Notes under the pieces: model-generated
The model's database searches: none
What the model was told of the DNA's origin: nothing
Seen by the model: the letters and a program-made list of their open reading frames with translations, nothing else
Shown here: in pieces, positions 1 to 12,738 of the stretch
Layout: every line of letters begins with the position of its first letter
How positions within the stretch are numbered: position 1 is the stretch's first letter
Source: Euglena gracilis
Lineage: Eukaryota > Euglenida > Euglenophyceae > Euglenales
NCBI GenBank assembly: GCA_039621445.1
Contig: CP154955.1
Coordinates: 62,041,668-62,105,667 of the forward strand
DNA length: 64,000 nt
Direction of reading: 5' to 3'
Position numbers and translations under genes: made by a program

Positions 1-3000
1 GGCCTGGGCTGTTCCAGCCCTACCGCGTTGAAAGCAGCAAATGGATCTCAGAGGACTCCGCATCCGCCGCAGGGCTTTTGGGATCCTTCTTGGGGCGATG
101 CAGTGCACAGCCTTCATTTTCATCCACCTGCTGCATTCTTCGGCAGAATGTGTGTTTGTGTGTCTGTGCACTTTGGTGCATGTGTACAACTTTCTTTTCC
201 TTTGTCAAAAGGCACCGATACATGACAGACAGGCACCCAGAGATGCAGGCGTCACACAAAAAAACAAAGACAAACAGACGCATCACTCAGGTGCACACCC
301 GGCAGGGGAAAAGGCACACAATAATTATCAGCCTTAGCTGGTTAACTGCCAAATACACAACATAATATGGCAGCAGCCAACTTGTTATCATAGAAAGGTT
401 TCAGAGTCTCAGCGTAGCAATTATCTCGGGGGGGGGGGGCGATAGTTAAAAGCCTCCAAATGAACCCCCCAAATAATAAACACCTCCGAAAACCGTGAGG
501 GCAAAGAGAAAAAAGGGAAACTCAGCAGAAACGCTGCAAGAACAGAAAGAGGTCTAAAAAATTGGTGCAAAACAATATCAAAAAGACCGTCCATTTTTCA
601 AAAAAAAACCTAACATGAAAATAAAACAAATAATAAAGTGATCATTCAAACCTTTTTGAGGCAGATTTGGGTCAGTTTTTTTGCCTTTGAAAAGTTTTGC
701 CCAGATAATGACCCCCCCAAAAACCACCCTGGACCCCGATTTTGATGTTATTTGGGGGTTTGGACGCTGGTTTTTTGATTTGGAAACCAAACTTAAGCCA
801 CTTTGGAGAATGCTGACAAGCGAAGCTCGAGCAAAATTTGAGGGTGACTCCCCATTCCATTGCATTATTTTGATCTGGAGTTCTGTATTATGCATTTGAA
901 GACTGCCAACTTCAATTTGCCTCAAAGTGATGAAATTCAAAGGCAAAAGGGTTAAAAGACGTGTGTGGACAATTCGGTCCTGTAAATTGAGGTTCTTCCA
1001 GATATTGCAAAACTCCCCAATGGTTGTGACATCCCTCCCCCAAATATAATCGCTGGGCAGGATTGGGAGGGGATTGGGAGGGATTGGGAATTTTCATGCA
1101 AAAAAAAGGTCGTGACAGCGTTGGGGGTTCCTACACGTTGTCTGTTGGCCAGGTTTCTGTCGGGGGGGGGGCATCCTCACGGTTTGGGGGTGGGGGACGA
1201 CGTATTGCCAGTTCATGGCAACCGGCAGCCAGAGAAAGGTGGCCCTAAACACCCGTTACTTTGGGCGCGTGTGTTGAAGCGTTGAACCTCCACCACTCGA
1301 TTGGTTGCATGAAAGCGGTGGGACTCACCCCCCGCAAATGATGCGCACAAACCAGTGCGTTGCATGTTTTCCAAGGGCGGCCACAGGCCCGGCGGCGCGC
1401 CGACGCAGTACATGCGGAAGGCGGAGGACCGGCTGAACCAGGAGCTGGCCCGGGCACAGGCGTATCTCCACCCGTCCTCGGAGGGCAACCTCATCCGCTG
1501 CGTGGAGCGCGAGATCCTGCCCGGGCCCTGCCTCGAGCAGCATCTCCCCCGAAGCCGGTGCCTCCCTCCCATTGTTCAAGCACCAGCCTTTAGCGCTCCT
1601 GGTCCATGACCATCTTTGTCAAGGCCATCTTTCCAGGACTACTTTTCCCTGTGCATGTGCGTTGCTGTGTTCCCCGCAAAAATCATTATCACGGCATTTT
1701 CCGCAGCATGATGTCATCCCGTATGTCAGTGTGTGGATTTGTCCCTATCAGCTCTTTTAATTTCAGTGAAAATGCTCATGCCACGTTAAATTCTTTAATT
1801 TAACGCCGTCAAATATTGACAACCACGTTGCACCTGTCCACGTGGTCCAGGTGAAACCACTCTCGGGTCCTGCTGCAGTGCGTCACATTCATGGAAAAAG
1901 GGGGTGCTCCCCGCAAGCCAGGCCAACAACTCCCCAACATAACAGACAGCGAATGCAACCGGTGCCAAGCGGGGTGGGGGAGAGGCGGCCCGCTGGCAAC
2001 GGAGCACCAGAAGACGCTGATTGAGATGGAGAACTCCGGCGTGGTGGCGCTGCTGCGAGACCAGAAGCTGGAGGACCTCGCCCGCATGTACCGTTTGGGG
2101 CCGTCCGGCCCTCAGGAGGGTCTCGGGGGTTTCCTAAAGCATCCCGGGTGTGGTTCCAGCCAGCCTGCCAGCATTTTTTTTCCCCCAGCTGCTCCCAGTC
2201 GGCTGCGGACCCCCCCCCCCCGGTCAAAACTGGTCAAAAATGGCCAAAAAAGGTATTGTTTTTGAGGTTTTTTGGGGGGTGTTTCATTTTACCTCAATCT
2301 CCACAGAAAACTTTGTTCCCGAGGTGCACTTGGACTTGGGGAATGCACCAAGCAAGTCCAGGTCCAGCCTGGCAGCCACCCCCCCCCCCTTGGGCCCCAC
2401 ACTTCAGCAAGTGACAACCCGGGGCAACAACTTCCGTGGGACAGGGCAGGTCACAATGCCAACTGCAACCGTTTTTCTTGAAGATGGGATTATGAACTCC
2501 CCTGATTCCTTGAGATCCTGGGAGCCCCAGCAGTTTTCTTAAGGAGCCTAGGCCAGCCAACTGGAAAAAAGGTGCTGGCTGGCTGGACCCCCCACCTCCG
2601 GCCAGGTACCTACGGCCAACCAGGGCCGACCAGGGCCGACCAGGGGCGACTATGATTTTCAGGACCCCGTAGGTCGGAACCCCCGTAGGTGGGGGTTCCG
2701 ACCAGGGCCGACCAGGGCCGACCAGGGCCGACCAGGGCCGACCAGGGCCGACTTGCATGTGGTTGGCCGACCGAAGGGGAATGGATGAAGGAATTCGGCA
2801 GCTTTCCCTCTGGAACAAGCACCTCTGATGATGCTGGGCGATGCTTGGCGATGCAGGGCAATGCTGGGCGATGCTGGGTGATGCTGGATTTTTGGAGACC
2901 AGAGGTGGGGTTCCAATGCTGGGCGATGCAGGGCGTTGCGATGCTGGGCAATGCTGGGTGATGCTGGCATTTTTTTTGTATATTTTGAAGAACTAAACCC

Positions 3001-6000
3001 ATTTTTGGATAATTTTCTTACAAATCTCCAGTTTTACACCCATTTTGGCCATTATGGATCAGTTTTTGCTAATTTGGGGGCTATTTATCACTGATTTGGC
3101 AAATATTGGGCTAATTTGGGTCAATATGAGCATTTTTTTGGCATTTTGGCCATTTTGCGCCCTTTTGGTAATTTTGGGTCATTTTTCACAATCTTTTTGT
3201 GGATTTTGTTGGCGTTTTTGGGTAATTTTTGGTTATTTCAAGCCATTTTAGGTCATTTTGGTTGCTTTTGGGGAGCCAATGGAAGCCTTATGGGGCACTT
3301 CCTTTTGATTTTGGCGAGACAATTCAGAAAATCATTGCATCCCTTCACACTTTTTCTGTGACGGATACCCCCACCTATGGCCGACTATTTTCCGACCAGG
3401 GCCGACCAGGGCCGACCAGGGCGGACCAGAGCACCAAAATGGGAAGTGACCATAGGTGCCTGCCTCCGGCTAATTGTGGCTGACCCGAGAAATTCAACAA
3501 CCTCCACGCGGCGAACAACCTCCACGCGGCTTTGTTTGCAAGGCTTCTGGTGCCTGGACCCACCCTACCCCAGGGTGTCCAGCCAGCCAGCACCCTTTTT
3601 CCAGCCAGCAGCTACCATCCAGGCTGCGGACCTCCCCCCCCCCAGGTGGAGCAGTAGTACAGTATTCACAGGGCAGCTCCCAACCATATGGCCCCCCAGG
3701 GGGAGCCACATAGTTGGATCGGGGGGGGGGTCATATGGTGAGAGCCGGGGCCGACCTTCTGGGAAAGTCAGGGTTATTGACTGGGATAGGGTCAGGGTTT
3801 CGACCGGCTTCCCATCGGGCTCCACTTTTTCGAAAGTCAGGGATAAATTCGGCCGCATTGTACAATTTTTTGGGGAGTTTTGGTCAAATTTGGGTATTTT
3901 GGGGGCAAATTGGCGATTCAAAAATACTCCCACAACAAAACCTGACTTCTGGTCCACCTCCCCCCCCTTGTCGTTGACACGGCGTGTTGTTGACACACCC
4001 CCCGTGTCAATGACACTTTCCTGGAACATATTTTTTTCTTTTGTGTTGGCCACAGTTTCTGACAAATTTCAGCCAGGACATTTCAAAAATGTGTTGAATC
4101 TTCTTTCCAGCCATGGCTTCGAATGTCATCCCCATTCGCACCGGCCACAGTGTGGCGGACATGCATTCACGGGGTCATTCACTGTTACTGGTGCAGTCGA
4201 TTTTTTTATGGTACTGTGTCGTTGACACGGCGTGTCGTTGACACCCCCCCCGTGTCAACGACACTTTCCTGGAACATTGGCGTGTCAACGACAAGGGGGG
4301 GGGGGAGGTAACTTGGTCCCTGAAAAGGGCCAATTTTCGGCGCGACGGTTCTAACCCTAACCATTCTGAAATTAGGTGCCCACCCTCCACGAATCCTGTG
4401 CCATCCGGTGCCGGTTGTCCGGAAACCGCGCGGTTCCCCGGCGCCGCGGGACCGAAAAGTCGAAAAGTTGGACCCGGGCCCACCATACGACCCCCCCCCC
4501 CCCCCGATCCAACTCTGTGCCCCCATTCGGGCTGGGGGTGAACCGAAAATTCGCCGAAAGCGTCGGAAATTTTTGGAAAGGGGGCATCAAAAAATGGCCA
4601 AAAAGGCTTTTTTGATGGGTTTTTGGCTTTTCACCTCAAATTTTGGCTGAAACCCCAGCTGGGTTTGGACCTGAAAAAAGGTGCTGTCTGGCTGTCGGGG
4701 GGGGGGGGGTCCTACCGGCTGCTGGGCTGGACCTGGCTGGCACCCGAAAACCGGGGAAAAAGCCAGCCAGCCAGACTCCCCCTGGGGCAGGGGGGTCCAG
4801 CCGGGAGTCCTTGCAGAATTCCCTGCTCTCTTGTCCTGTCTCTTTCTCTCTCGGTGCGCAGCCTTCACGGGGCCATACCCCCCTTTGTTTTCCTGCGCCT
4901 ACCGGCACAGTCCCCCGACCGCGGGCGGGCGGCCCCGGCCCCGCCTGTTCGCCCGCATCCCGCGGGGCCTGGAGCCCATTGCCGTCATCATCAAGGAGTA
5001 CTCCACCAACGAGGGGATGAAGCTCGTGAAGACCCACGCCGACCTCTCTGCCCCCCGCCCGCCCCCGGCCGTGTGCGGGTGCTGGGTGCCTTGGTGGGTG
5101 CCCCGGGGTGTGCAAGGTTTCTCGTCCAAGCGAAGTCTGGCTTTCCCGCATTGTGAAAACTTTTGGACATGATTTTGCGTGGATTTCAAATAGTGTTTTG
5201 ATTTTTAGGCAAAATGCACCAGTCACCACACCTCCCCAAATAGATGGCCCCGGTTTTGACAGTTGGTCCTGCAGAACCCCCCCCCCCCTTTTCACACAGT
5301 GAAGGGGAAAAACATGCCCCAAATTGAAGTCCCCCCACCCCTAAACCCCCCCGGCCGATCGGCCCAAAGCTTTTCTTATATTTGGGTTTCTTATATTTGG
5401 GTGTGGAAGGCAGGCCCAAGGGTTTCTTATAAATGGAACTTTTTCTTCCTTTGGTTCCTTAATGTTATTAATTATATGTGACCGCGGCGTGTAGGATTTT
5501 CTTCATGTCTGATGGCTTCTGAGGCCCTGGAGCGTGTTTATGCTGAATTGGATCATTCCATCAGTCCAGAAGAAAGTGATAGAGTGTTATTTCTGAATCT
5601 GGGAGTGATGTCGGTGGAGGGGTTTCAAATATATGGATTAGCATCCAACAGCCTAGGGGTTTCTTATATTCGGGGGTTTGTTATATTTGGGTGTCGGCTG
5701 AAAATCGGCCAAAAGGTTTCTTATATTTGGGGGTTTCTTATAGCGAGGGGTTTCTTATATTTGGGGGGGGGGGGTTAGTTTTCGACCAACGGTCCGAATA
5801 GAAGCCCCGGGGGGGCTTCTATTCCTTTTTGTTCGGGTCAAAACCACAGCATCCACACGCCGCCCCACACCACACGTTTTGTTTTTTTTGTTGATTTTGT
5901 CCAGATTGCACCTGTCAGAGCAGGCATGGGGCCGTGTTCCCCCCCTCCTGGTCATTGTCGGTCAGGGTCTTATTGATCTGTGGTGGTGGTGGAGGGTGAG

Positions 6001-9000
6001 GCCCTCGAGCTTGACTTTAAAAATTACGTCAATGACCTCATCACGTTGCACGACAAGTACACAATGATCCTCACGAAGGTGCTCACCTGGGGGGTGGCAC
6101 GCCATGCCACTCGGTGCTCGCTCCCCCCCAAAGGCAATAATCCCTGGTTGCTGAGCCACAACCACTCTTTGATCCTCCTGAGCGACCAAGCATGTGGCTG
6201 GTTTTGGGACACCACAACACCCTTCGTTGCGATCAACAAAGCACCAAAATCAATCCTCTACGTAAAATCGGGTATGTTGCATGTTTGGGGGGATCTTAAT
6301 TGCGGAGCAGGGCAGTCCACAAGGGACGGGAAGGTTTTTTTCCCTTAAGGACCGCCCGGCCAACGGCCGATCCGGGGATCGAATGGGGTCAAAAATCAAA
6401 AAGTCGAAAAATATACTTTTTTTGAGTGTTGGGTGGATGGGCGATGGTCCAAGGATGCCGGAAATCACCTTCTTTCCCCCAAAGTCGACCCATTTTGCCC
6501 ATTTTTTCGACCATTTTTCTTATCAATTTTCATTGAATGTGCTGGGACGGGATGTTTTTTTTTCCATCAAGGACCGCCCTGCTGGGGAGAGAAAGACTTT
6601 CCCTGTCCACTTGCGGCTTTGATCCGTTTGCGTTATGTGTGCTTTTTCATGACAAACTTCTGCGTTGAGCTGGGAACTGAATTTTACTCTGTGCATTTTG
6701 GACGCACCTTAACTTTTATTTTTGAATTTTTTCGAACAAATTTCTCATTCTGCCAGTCATTTTGCCATAATTAAAACGCCCAGAGAATTCACCAAAAAAA
6801 TGTTTTGGACATTTTGTTGCAAACTTCCCAACCTAGGCCGCCATGACCCAGAGGGGACAACCACTCCGTGTTCCAGAAGGCGATCAAGGACGCGTTCGAG
6901 GCGTTCATCAACCAGAACATCACCATCTCCCCAAAGGCCACCACTCCGAGCAACAAGCCGGAGGCCAGGCCCGGCCCTGTCGGGCTGAGGGGCCGGTGGG
7001 GTGGGCAGGGGACCCCGAAAACAGCAACCCCCCCCCCCCCCCGCCGCCGGCTCAACGACTTAGAGGGGGGGGGGGTCTGGCTGGTCGATCGACTGGTCGG
7101 TCGACTAGTTCACCAAACTGGTCGGCTGGTGGGGGGAACTGGCTATTTGGTCGACATGTCGACCGACTGGCCACTTAATGCACCAAATGGGGGGGTTGCC
7201 GACCTTTTAAGCCCTCCCAAATCTGATTTGCCTTGTTTTTTGGCCCAGAATTTTGGATTTTGTATTGGTTTTTTAGCCCAAAAGATATTCCCATTGTTTG
7301 AGTGAACTTGGTATCTGCCATTTAATTTAATCTCCTGGATCTCCTGGAATTCCGGAGTACGATATCTGTGCGGCGCAGCTGAATTCTAAGGCCATCGCTG
7401 GACGTCTGATGAAAAGAGCTTTCGATCGAGGGGCGACATCGCATTTCAGCAGCCCAAGACCCCCCCCCTTTTTAGGACATTAGAGTGGCTAGTCGGTCGA
7501 CTAGTCAACAACTAACGAATTGCTCCCATAGCCAGTACCCCCCCTTGTGCCAACTACCCCCCCCTTGTCGTACGACCACCCCTCATTTACGACCACCCCC
7601 CGGTCACAGGTTGCAGGTCATGGGGGTGTTATGACCCGCCGGTCACAGGTTGCAGGAACCCGGTCGTACGACAGGGGGGGGGGGGGGGGCGGGTAGTTGG
7701 TAAACTAGTCAGTTGACTGGTTGGCAGGGCATAGGGCATGTCGATCGACTAGTTGGTGCACTGGCCAGTGCCCCCCTTGGAAGATGCTCGGGCCCCCCAC
7801 CTGCTCTGACCACGTTCTATGTCCTGCACTAAAAACTTGTCTCCCCAGAGGGTATCTGCTTTGCCAGCACTCGGCTGAGCATCTGGTTGGGGTGTGGGGG
7901 TTCCAGCGAGCCAACTGTGTCAGCTGAGTCCCAAGGGGTGGCGAAGCGAGCGTGTCGTCAGGTTTTGGGATGGTGAGCTTCTCGAAAGTGTCAGGGCTTC
8001 CGGGGGGCGGGCCTGACGACGATGGCCGAGAAGGCAGCGCGGAGCACGGTGCTGAGCACCGCCAACACCACCGTGTCCTCCTCTGGCCTCCCCTCTGCTG
8101 CGATATTTTGCCTGTATACAATATTCCGGTAAAAATGGCATAGGTCTGAGGAATTCACCGCTTTTGTATGTCTTTTCCCCACCCTGATCAACCGTGTCAG
8201 TGGGCACCCCTACGACCCCACTCATCATAAGAGATTTTCCCCCCAAAAAATGTCACACGCCTTCATTATCCATCATCAAAGAGGAGCGCAGTCAATCACC
8301 AGTTGGTTGGTCGGTTTGCAGCGGTGTGGGGTTGCAAATGGTGGTTCCAAAAAGAACGCTAATCATTATGTTCATAATATCTATTTCAGTTACAGTCTGG
8401 TGGCTGCATTGGCGATTCTCTCCTGTTTTGTGGGGATTTATCTTTTCTTCTGTCAGTCATGTGAACGTTTGCTGCGGCGGGGTGTCAGGGAGTTGCTGGC
8501 CAATTACTGCGATATGCTGATGAAGAACTCCTCTGACAAGATGACGGATGAGGTTCAGGGTTTGACCTGTGGTGTCAAAGCCCGTGGCATTTCCCCCAAA
8601 CATTGCCGCACCAACTTCCCCGTGCCAATTTCACCTGCCGAATTTTTTCGAATACATGACGCTCAATATCACGCTGCACAAAAAACAGGTGGACAAACAC
8701 CACAAGGTGTGTCAAGTTGAAATGCAAACCCGCTGCCCCCTGAAAACTGTCAGGCCCAAGAAACTGTCAGGGTCCCGCCTGGGAAACGTCCAGGGTCCCT
8801 GGGATCAACCTGGTGGAAAGTTATCAGGGCTCCCAGTGCTGGCAGTTGGCCAGCCTAGGTGGCAGTTTCCGGGGGGGGGGGGCATTGTGGTGATTAAATG
8901 ACAAAAGCATTTCTGAGGTCTTGTTCTGCCCTGCGGGGGACATGGACGACGTGCTGGAGAAGGTGGTGGCATTGTTCGGGCACATCAGCGACAAGGACCT

Positions 9001-12000
9001 GTTCCAGGAGTTCTACCGGAAGCAGTTGTCCCGCCGCCTCCTCATGTCCGGCCGCGCCACCGTTTTTTCCCCTTTAGCCGTGCTTGGGAACGGCCATCAG
9101 ATTGGAGGCAAGACGTTTGGCCTTGCCTTTTGGCCCATCTTTGGCTGTTCTTGCTGTTGGTAGGGTGGCATGAAGGGCAGGGGGGGACGTTGAGACAAAA
9201 GATGGGATAGTTCCAGTCTGCAAGCTGGTCCTGTGGACAGTCTCCAAACGGCAATCTCTCGTTTGTCCCGGCTTTGCGTGGGCGTTCTAAATGGCATGCG
9301 ATGCACCTTGCTCAGTGCCATTTGACTGAATTCAAACTCTGCAAATTTGCCACAAATAGAGACTTGGGATCCATTTTTTCCCCATCTCCTTCCACCTGAT
9401 GCTCAGCCAGGTTTCCAGGGATCCTTTGCCTGAAAGGCCCCTGTTTGCAATTGGTTTTCAGAAAGAGTATTGCAGGAGACTCCAAACCACGGTGGGGCGC
9501 AGAACCAACACAACAGATGAGAACGAGCGGTCGCTGATCTCGAAGCTGAAGCTGAAGTGTGGGGCGCCGTATACCTCCAAGTTAGAGGGCAGGGCTTGGC
9601 GTCCTGAAGCGAGACAGCAGGGCAAGGAGCTGCTGTAGTAAGGAAGGTGAGGTGGGGTAGGGGGTGGGGGTGTGGACATTTGTGCCTGCACTTGTGCACT
9701 ATGCACAGATTTCGTTCAAAATAAATGGGCTCAAAAGTGGTACCCCCAAGTTCCTACAATATCCACGGCACTCAACGCTCAATGTCCAATGTTCCAAACA
9801 AACGGCCAAGATTAGGCTTCCTTTTAACTGGGCCAGAGCCCACAGGGCGTGCGTGAGGGGTTGGATCGTGGTGGCGGAGGTGACAAGCACACCCTCCAAG
9901 CCCTGTGGGCGGGGATGATCAACGACCGCAATGTCAGCGAGGAGACGCAGGGCCATTTCCGCGAGTACATGCGCCGCGAGCAAATCACCCCGCCCTGCGA
10001 TTTCGTTCGGCGTTGCCACCCACGCTCCTACCCTCACCTCCAAGGAAATCGACTCCTCGCAAGGAATCCTCTTTTCGCACTCAAACAACTCGTCCATCAC
10101 AGTGAGAACAGCAGCATGTTGAGAATATTTGCTCGTTTGTGGACCGACACTGAATGAAATTTGCAAAAACGTTTTGATGTTTCGATGAGTCGGTGATGGT
10201 AACACGCTGGTTTTTCATTTGACTCAAATGCTCTCACATCTCACCTCCACCCCTCATGTTTTCCTGTCCAGGTGTGCCGACATTATCAGATTTGCTCCTG
10301 AAGGCACCGCAATACTGTAATTTTCAGAAGAACAAAGCTGGGCCCTCCTCCCCCAGGCCCCGACTTTAACAAAAATTCTGGGCACCAAAAATGCTGCGCA
10401 CCGAGGCAGAAATGGGTTTTTTATTGTGTTTTTTTTTGGCTGATTTTGTTCCGAAAAATCCCAACAATGGTTAAAAACAGGCATTTTTGGCAAGCCTTGG
10501 GCTCAAAAAAAAATCGGCGCTTCGCGCCGGTCACTAGAAGAGAATTTCAAGCTAGCCCAGCTGGCGACCCCCCCCCCAGAGATCCACTGGGATTTCCACC
10601 GCCAACTGTGGACTTGCTCCTGTCCAGCCCCCCCCCCCCCCCCAGGGGTACTGCAAACCCTTGAGCAAAAGCCTGCCCCCCCTCCACAAAAATCGAAACA
10701 TCTAAAGTTGGTAAAACTGCCAACGAGACAACTTGCAGGTTGCAAAGGCAATCCTTTGCAGTGGCAAATGCAAAAAGGCCTGGGAGAGGTCTCTCAAAAC
10801 AATTTCTTTGAGTTCAAAACTTTGTTCCAAAGCAATAAACCCTGGGCTCCGCCTCAGACACCAAAAGAAAATCTTGGGGGCTGATTAAAGAAATGGCACT
10901 GTGCCTGATCCAGGCCCATTTTTTAAGGTCGATTTTCTGTTTTTGTGGCAGCTTTTCAGTGTCCAGCAAAATCCCTAGCCAGTGGACCCCCCCCCCAAGG
11001 TCCTTAAGCAAACTCCTGGGGGGGGGGGCAGGCAGAGAGCCAAGCCGGTGGCGCCGGCCCCACCACCCAGGTGCTGACCACCGGCTTCTGGCCCGCCTTC
11101 AAGGTGGACACGCTGGACTGCCCTGACCGCCCAGCGCATGGCCCGTTCCTCCCTCAGATCGCACTCTCCCGCCGCGTATGGCTGCGAACCAAACCCCACT
11201 CAGAATGCCACACACCTCCAGCAGCAGGCAAAGGCGGTGCAGAAACGTAGATCTGTTCAGTTCTCTGGGCGTCCACCGCTACCAAAGAATTTTGTTTAAA
11301 CCCCCTCCCAAATAATCTGCGGGGTGCCAGGTTATTGGAATCAACTTTTGGCCCTGCCCCCCCCGGCCAGGTTATTTGGGCCCCTTTTTCAGCGTCGTAA
11401 AGGAATTTTGCCTTATACAGGGGAGTGCCAAGTTGCTGGAACCATCTTTTTACCCCCCCCCCGCCAAGTTATTTGGCCGCCAGGAGCAAGGGCCCCGCCA
11501 GGTTATTTTTAGGGTTATATTCTTCGATGCATAAAACGATCCTACAAGTCTCCCTGGGGCCATGCAGCCATACACAAGTCCAGTGCCTGGGCTCTGTTCA
11601 TACTATTGCTTAACACCTGTCCTACCCTACCCTCGGGGGGGGGGGTGACTGACTGGTTTTTTGGCCCAGAGCCCCCCCCCCCCCCCCCCCGGATAGGCCT
11701 GAAAATGAAAAGTGGCTGGCCTGGCGCCGAAGGCTCCGGAATTTTTTTGGATTTTTTGCGGCTTTTTGGCATAATTTCATTGCCTCCTGAAGAGTGACCG
11801 ATCCCCCCAGGGGGGGAAGTGACTGACTGGTTTTTTCAGAGTGGAAAGTGACCCCCCCCCCCCGGGGGTCGCTAAGCAATGGTATGATGGTATGGCTCTG
11901 TTGCACTTGCATCCACAGAGCAAGTGCCATTTGGTGCCAAGTGGCATTTGGGCACACGACGAGAATGACAGCGTGCCGCATGATGGCAACTTCCACGTTC

Positions 12001-12702
12001 CTGTTGCAATTTAGGGGAAGACTCTCCCCATCAACGTATCCTGTTGTTTTTTGCCGCTGGTGTGCTTCGTTTGTTTGGGTTGCGGGACCAACTGCACAGG
12101 GGTTGCCTTTGGGCACGAGGGGTGGCGTCGCCCGGGCCCGGCCGCTGCCGGCAGGTCAAGATGATGATGGGGGTGTTCAAGACGTTCTACGATCAGCGGA
12201 CGCAGAGCCGCGTGCTGCGGTGGGTGCACTCCCTCGCCACTGCCACACTGAGCAGCCGCTTCCCGAAAGGAGAGAAGGAGCTCTCGATGAATGCGTACCA
12301 GGTGTGCCTGCGCGTCTCTTCTGATGCTCGACTCACACTCGTGGCTCATCTGAATATGCGATGTGCTCTTGTCGGGTAAAGTACAAGGCGGTTGTGATGT
12401 GGACAATCCTTCTCAGCATTTTAAGTGCTCTGGGCACTTTGCTGACTACTACGTCAGCATGTGAACCTGATGTGTCATTATTGAAGGATGCCAGGCTTTT
12501 GTTTTGCACAGATCTTTGTTTGAATTTGCAGAGAATTCCTGGCGTCTGTTGTAGGCGTGCATCTGCCTCCTGTACAACTCCGCCACAACGCTGACTGCCT
12601 CGGAGATGGAGAAGCAGCTGCAGCTGAGCTGGGAAGAGGTGAAGAAAAGCCTCCAGAGCCTAGCAATGGGGAAGTACCGTATCTTAAACAAGCTGAGTCC
12701 CG

Positions 12703-12738
<36 letters not shown>

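Larger units (their letters stand above)
2093..4942 (+). other. CUL1 intron (2.85 kb), stem-bordered, repeat-rich
   Basis: GGGGCCG (2097-2103) faces CGGCCCC (4936-4942) with no GT-AG pair in frame. Inside are a GGGCCGACCA-type tandem repeat (2617-2757), a GATGCTGGGC-type tandem repeat (2828-2965), another GGGCCGACCA block (3396-3425), CCAGCCAGCAGC stretches and a 354-bp foldback element (3956-4309). No gene is seen. Confidence 0.7.

Noticed and set aside
1213-1609. Several long overlapping frames around exon 2
   Set aside because: Only the frame giving [12 protein letters not shown] matches cullin; the others are shadows of GC-rich sequence.
8000-8110. Possible extra CUL1 exon ([20 protein letters not shown])
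   Set aside because: GC-rich and open, but it fits no cullin segment and the flanking exons already join with the right length.
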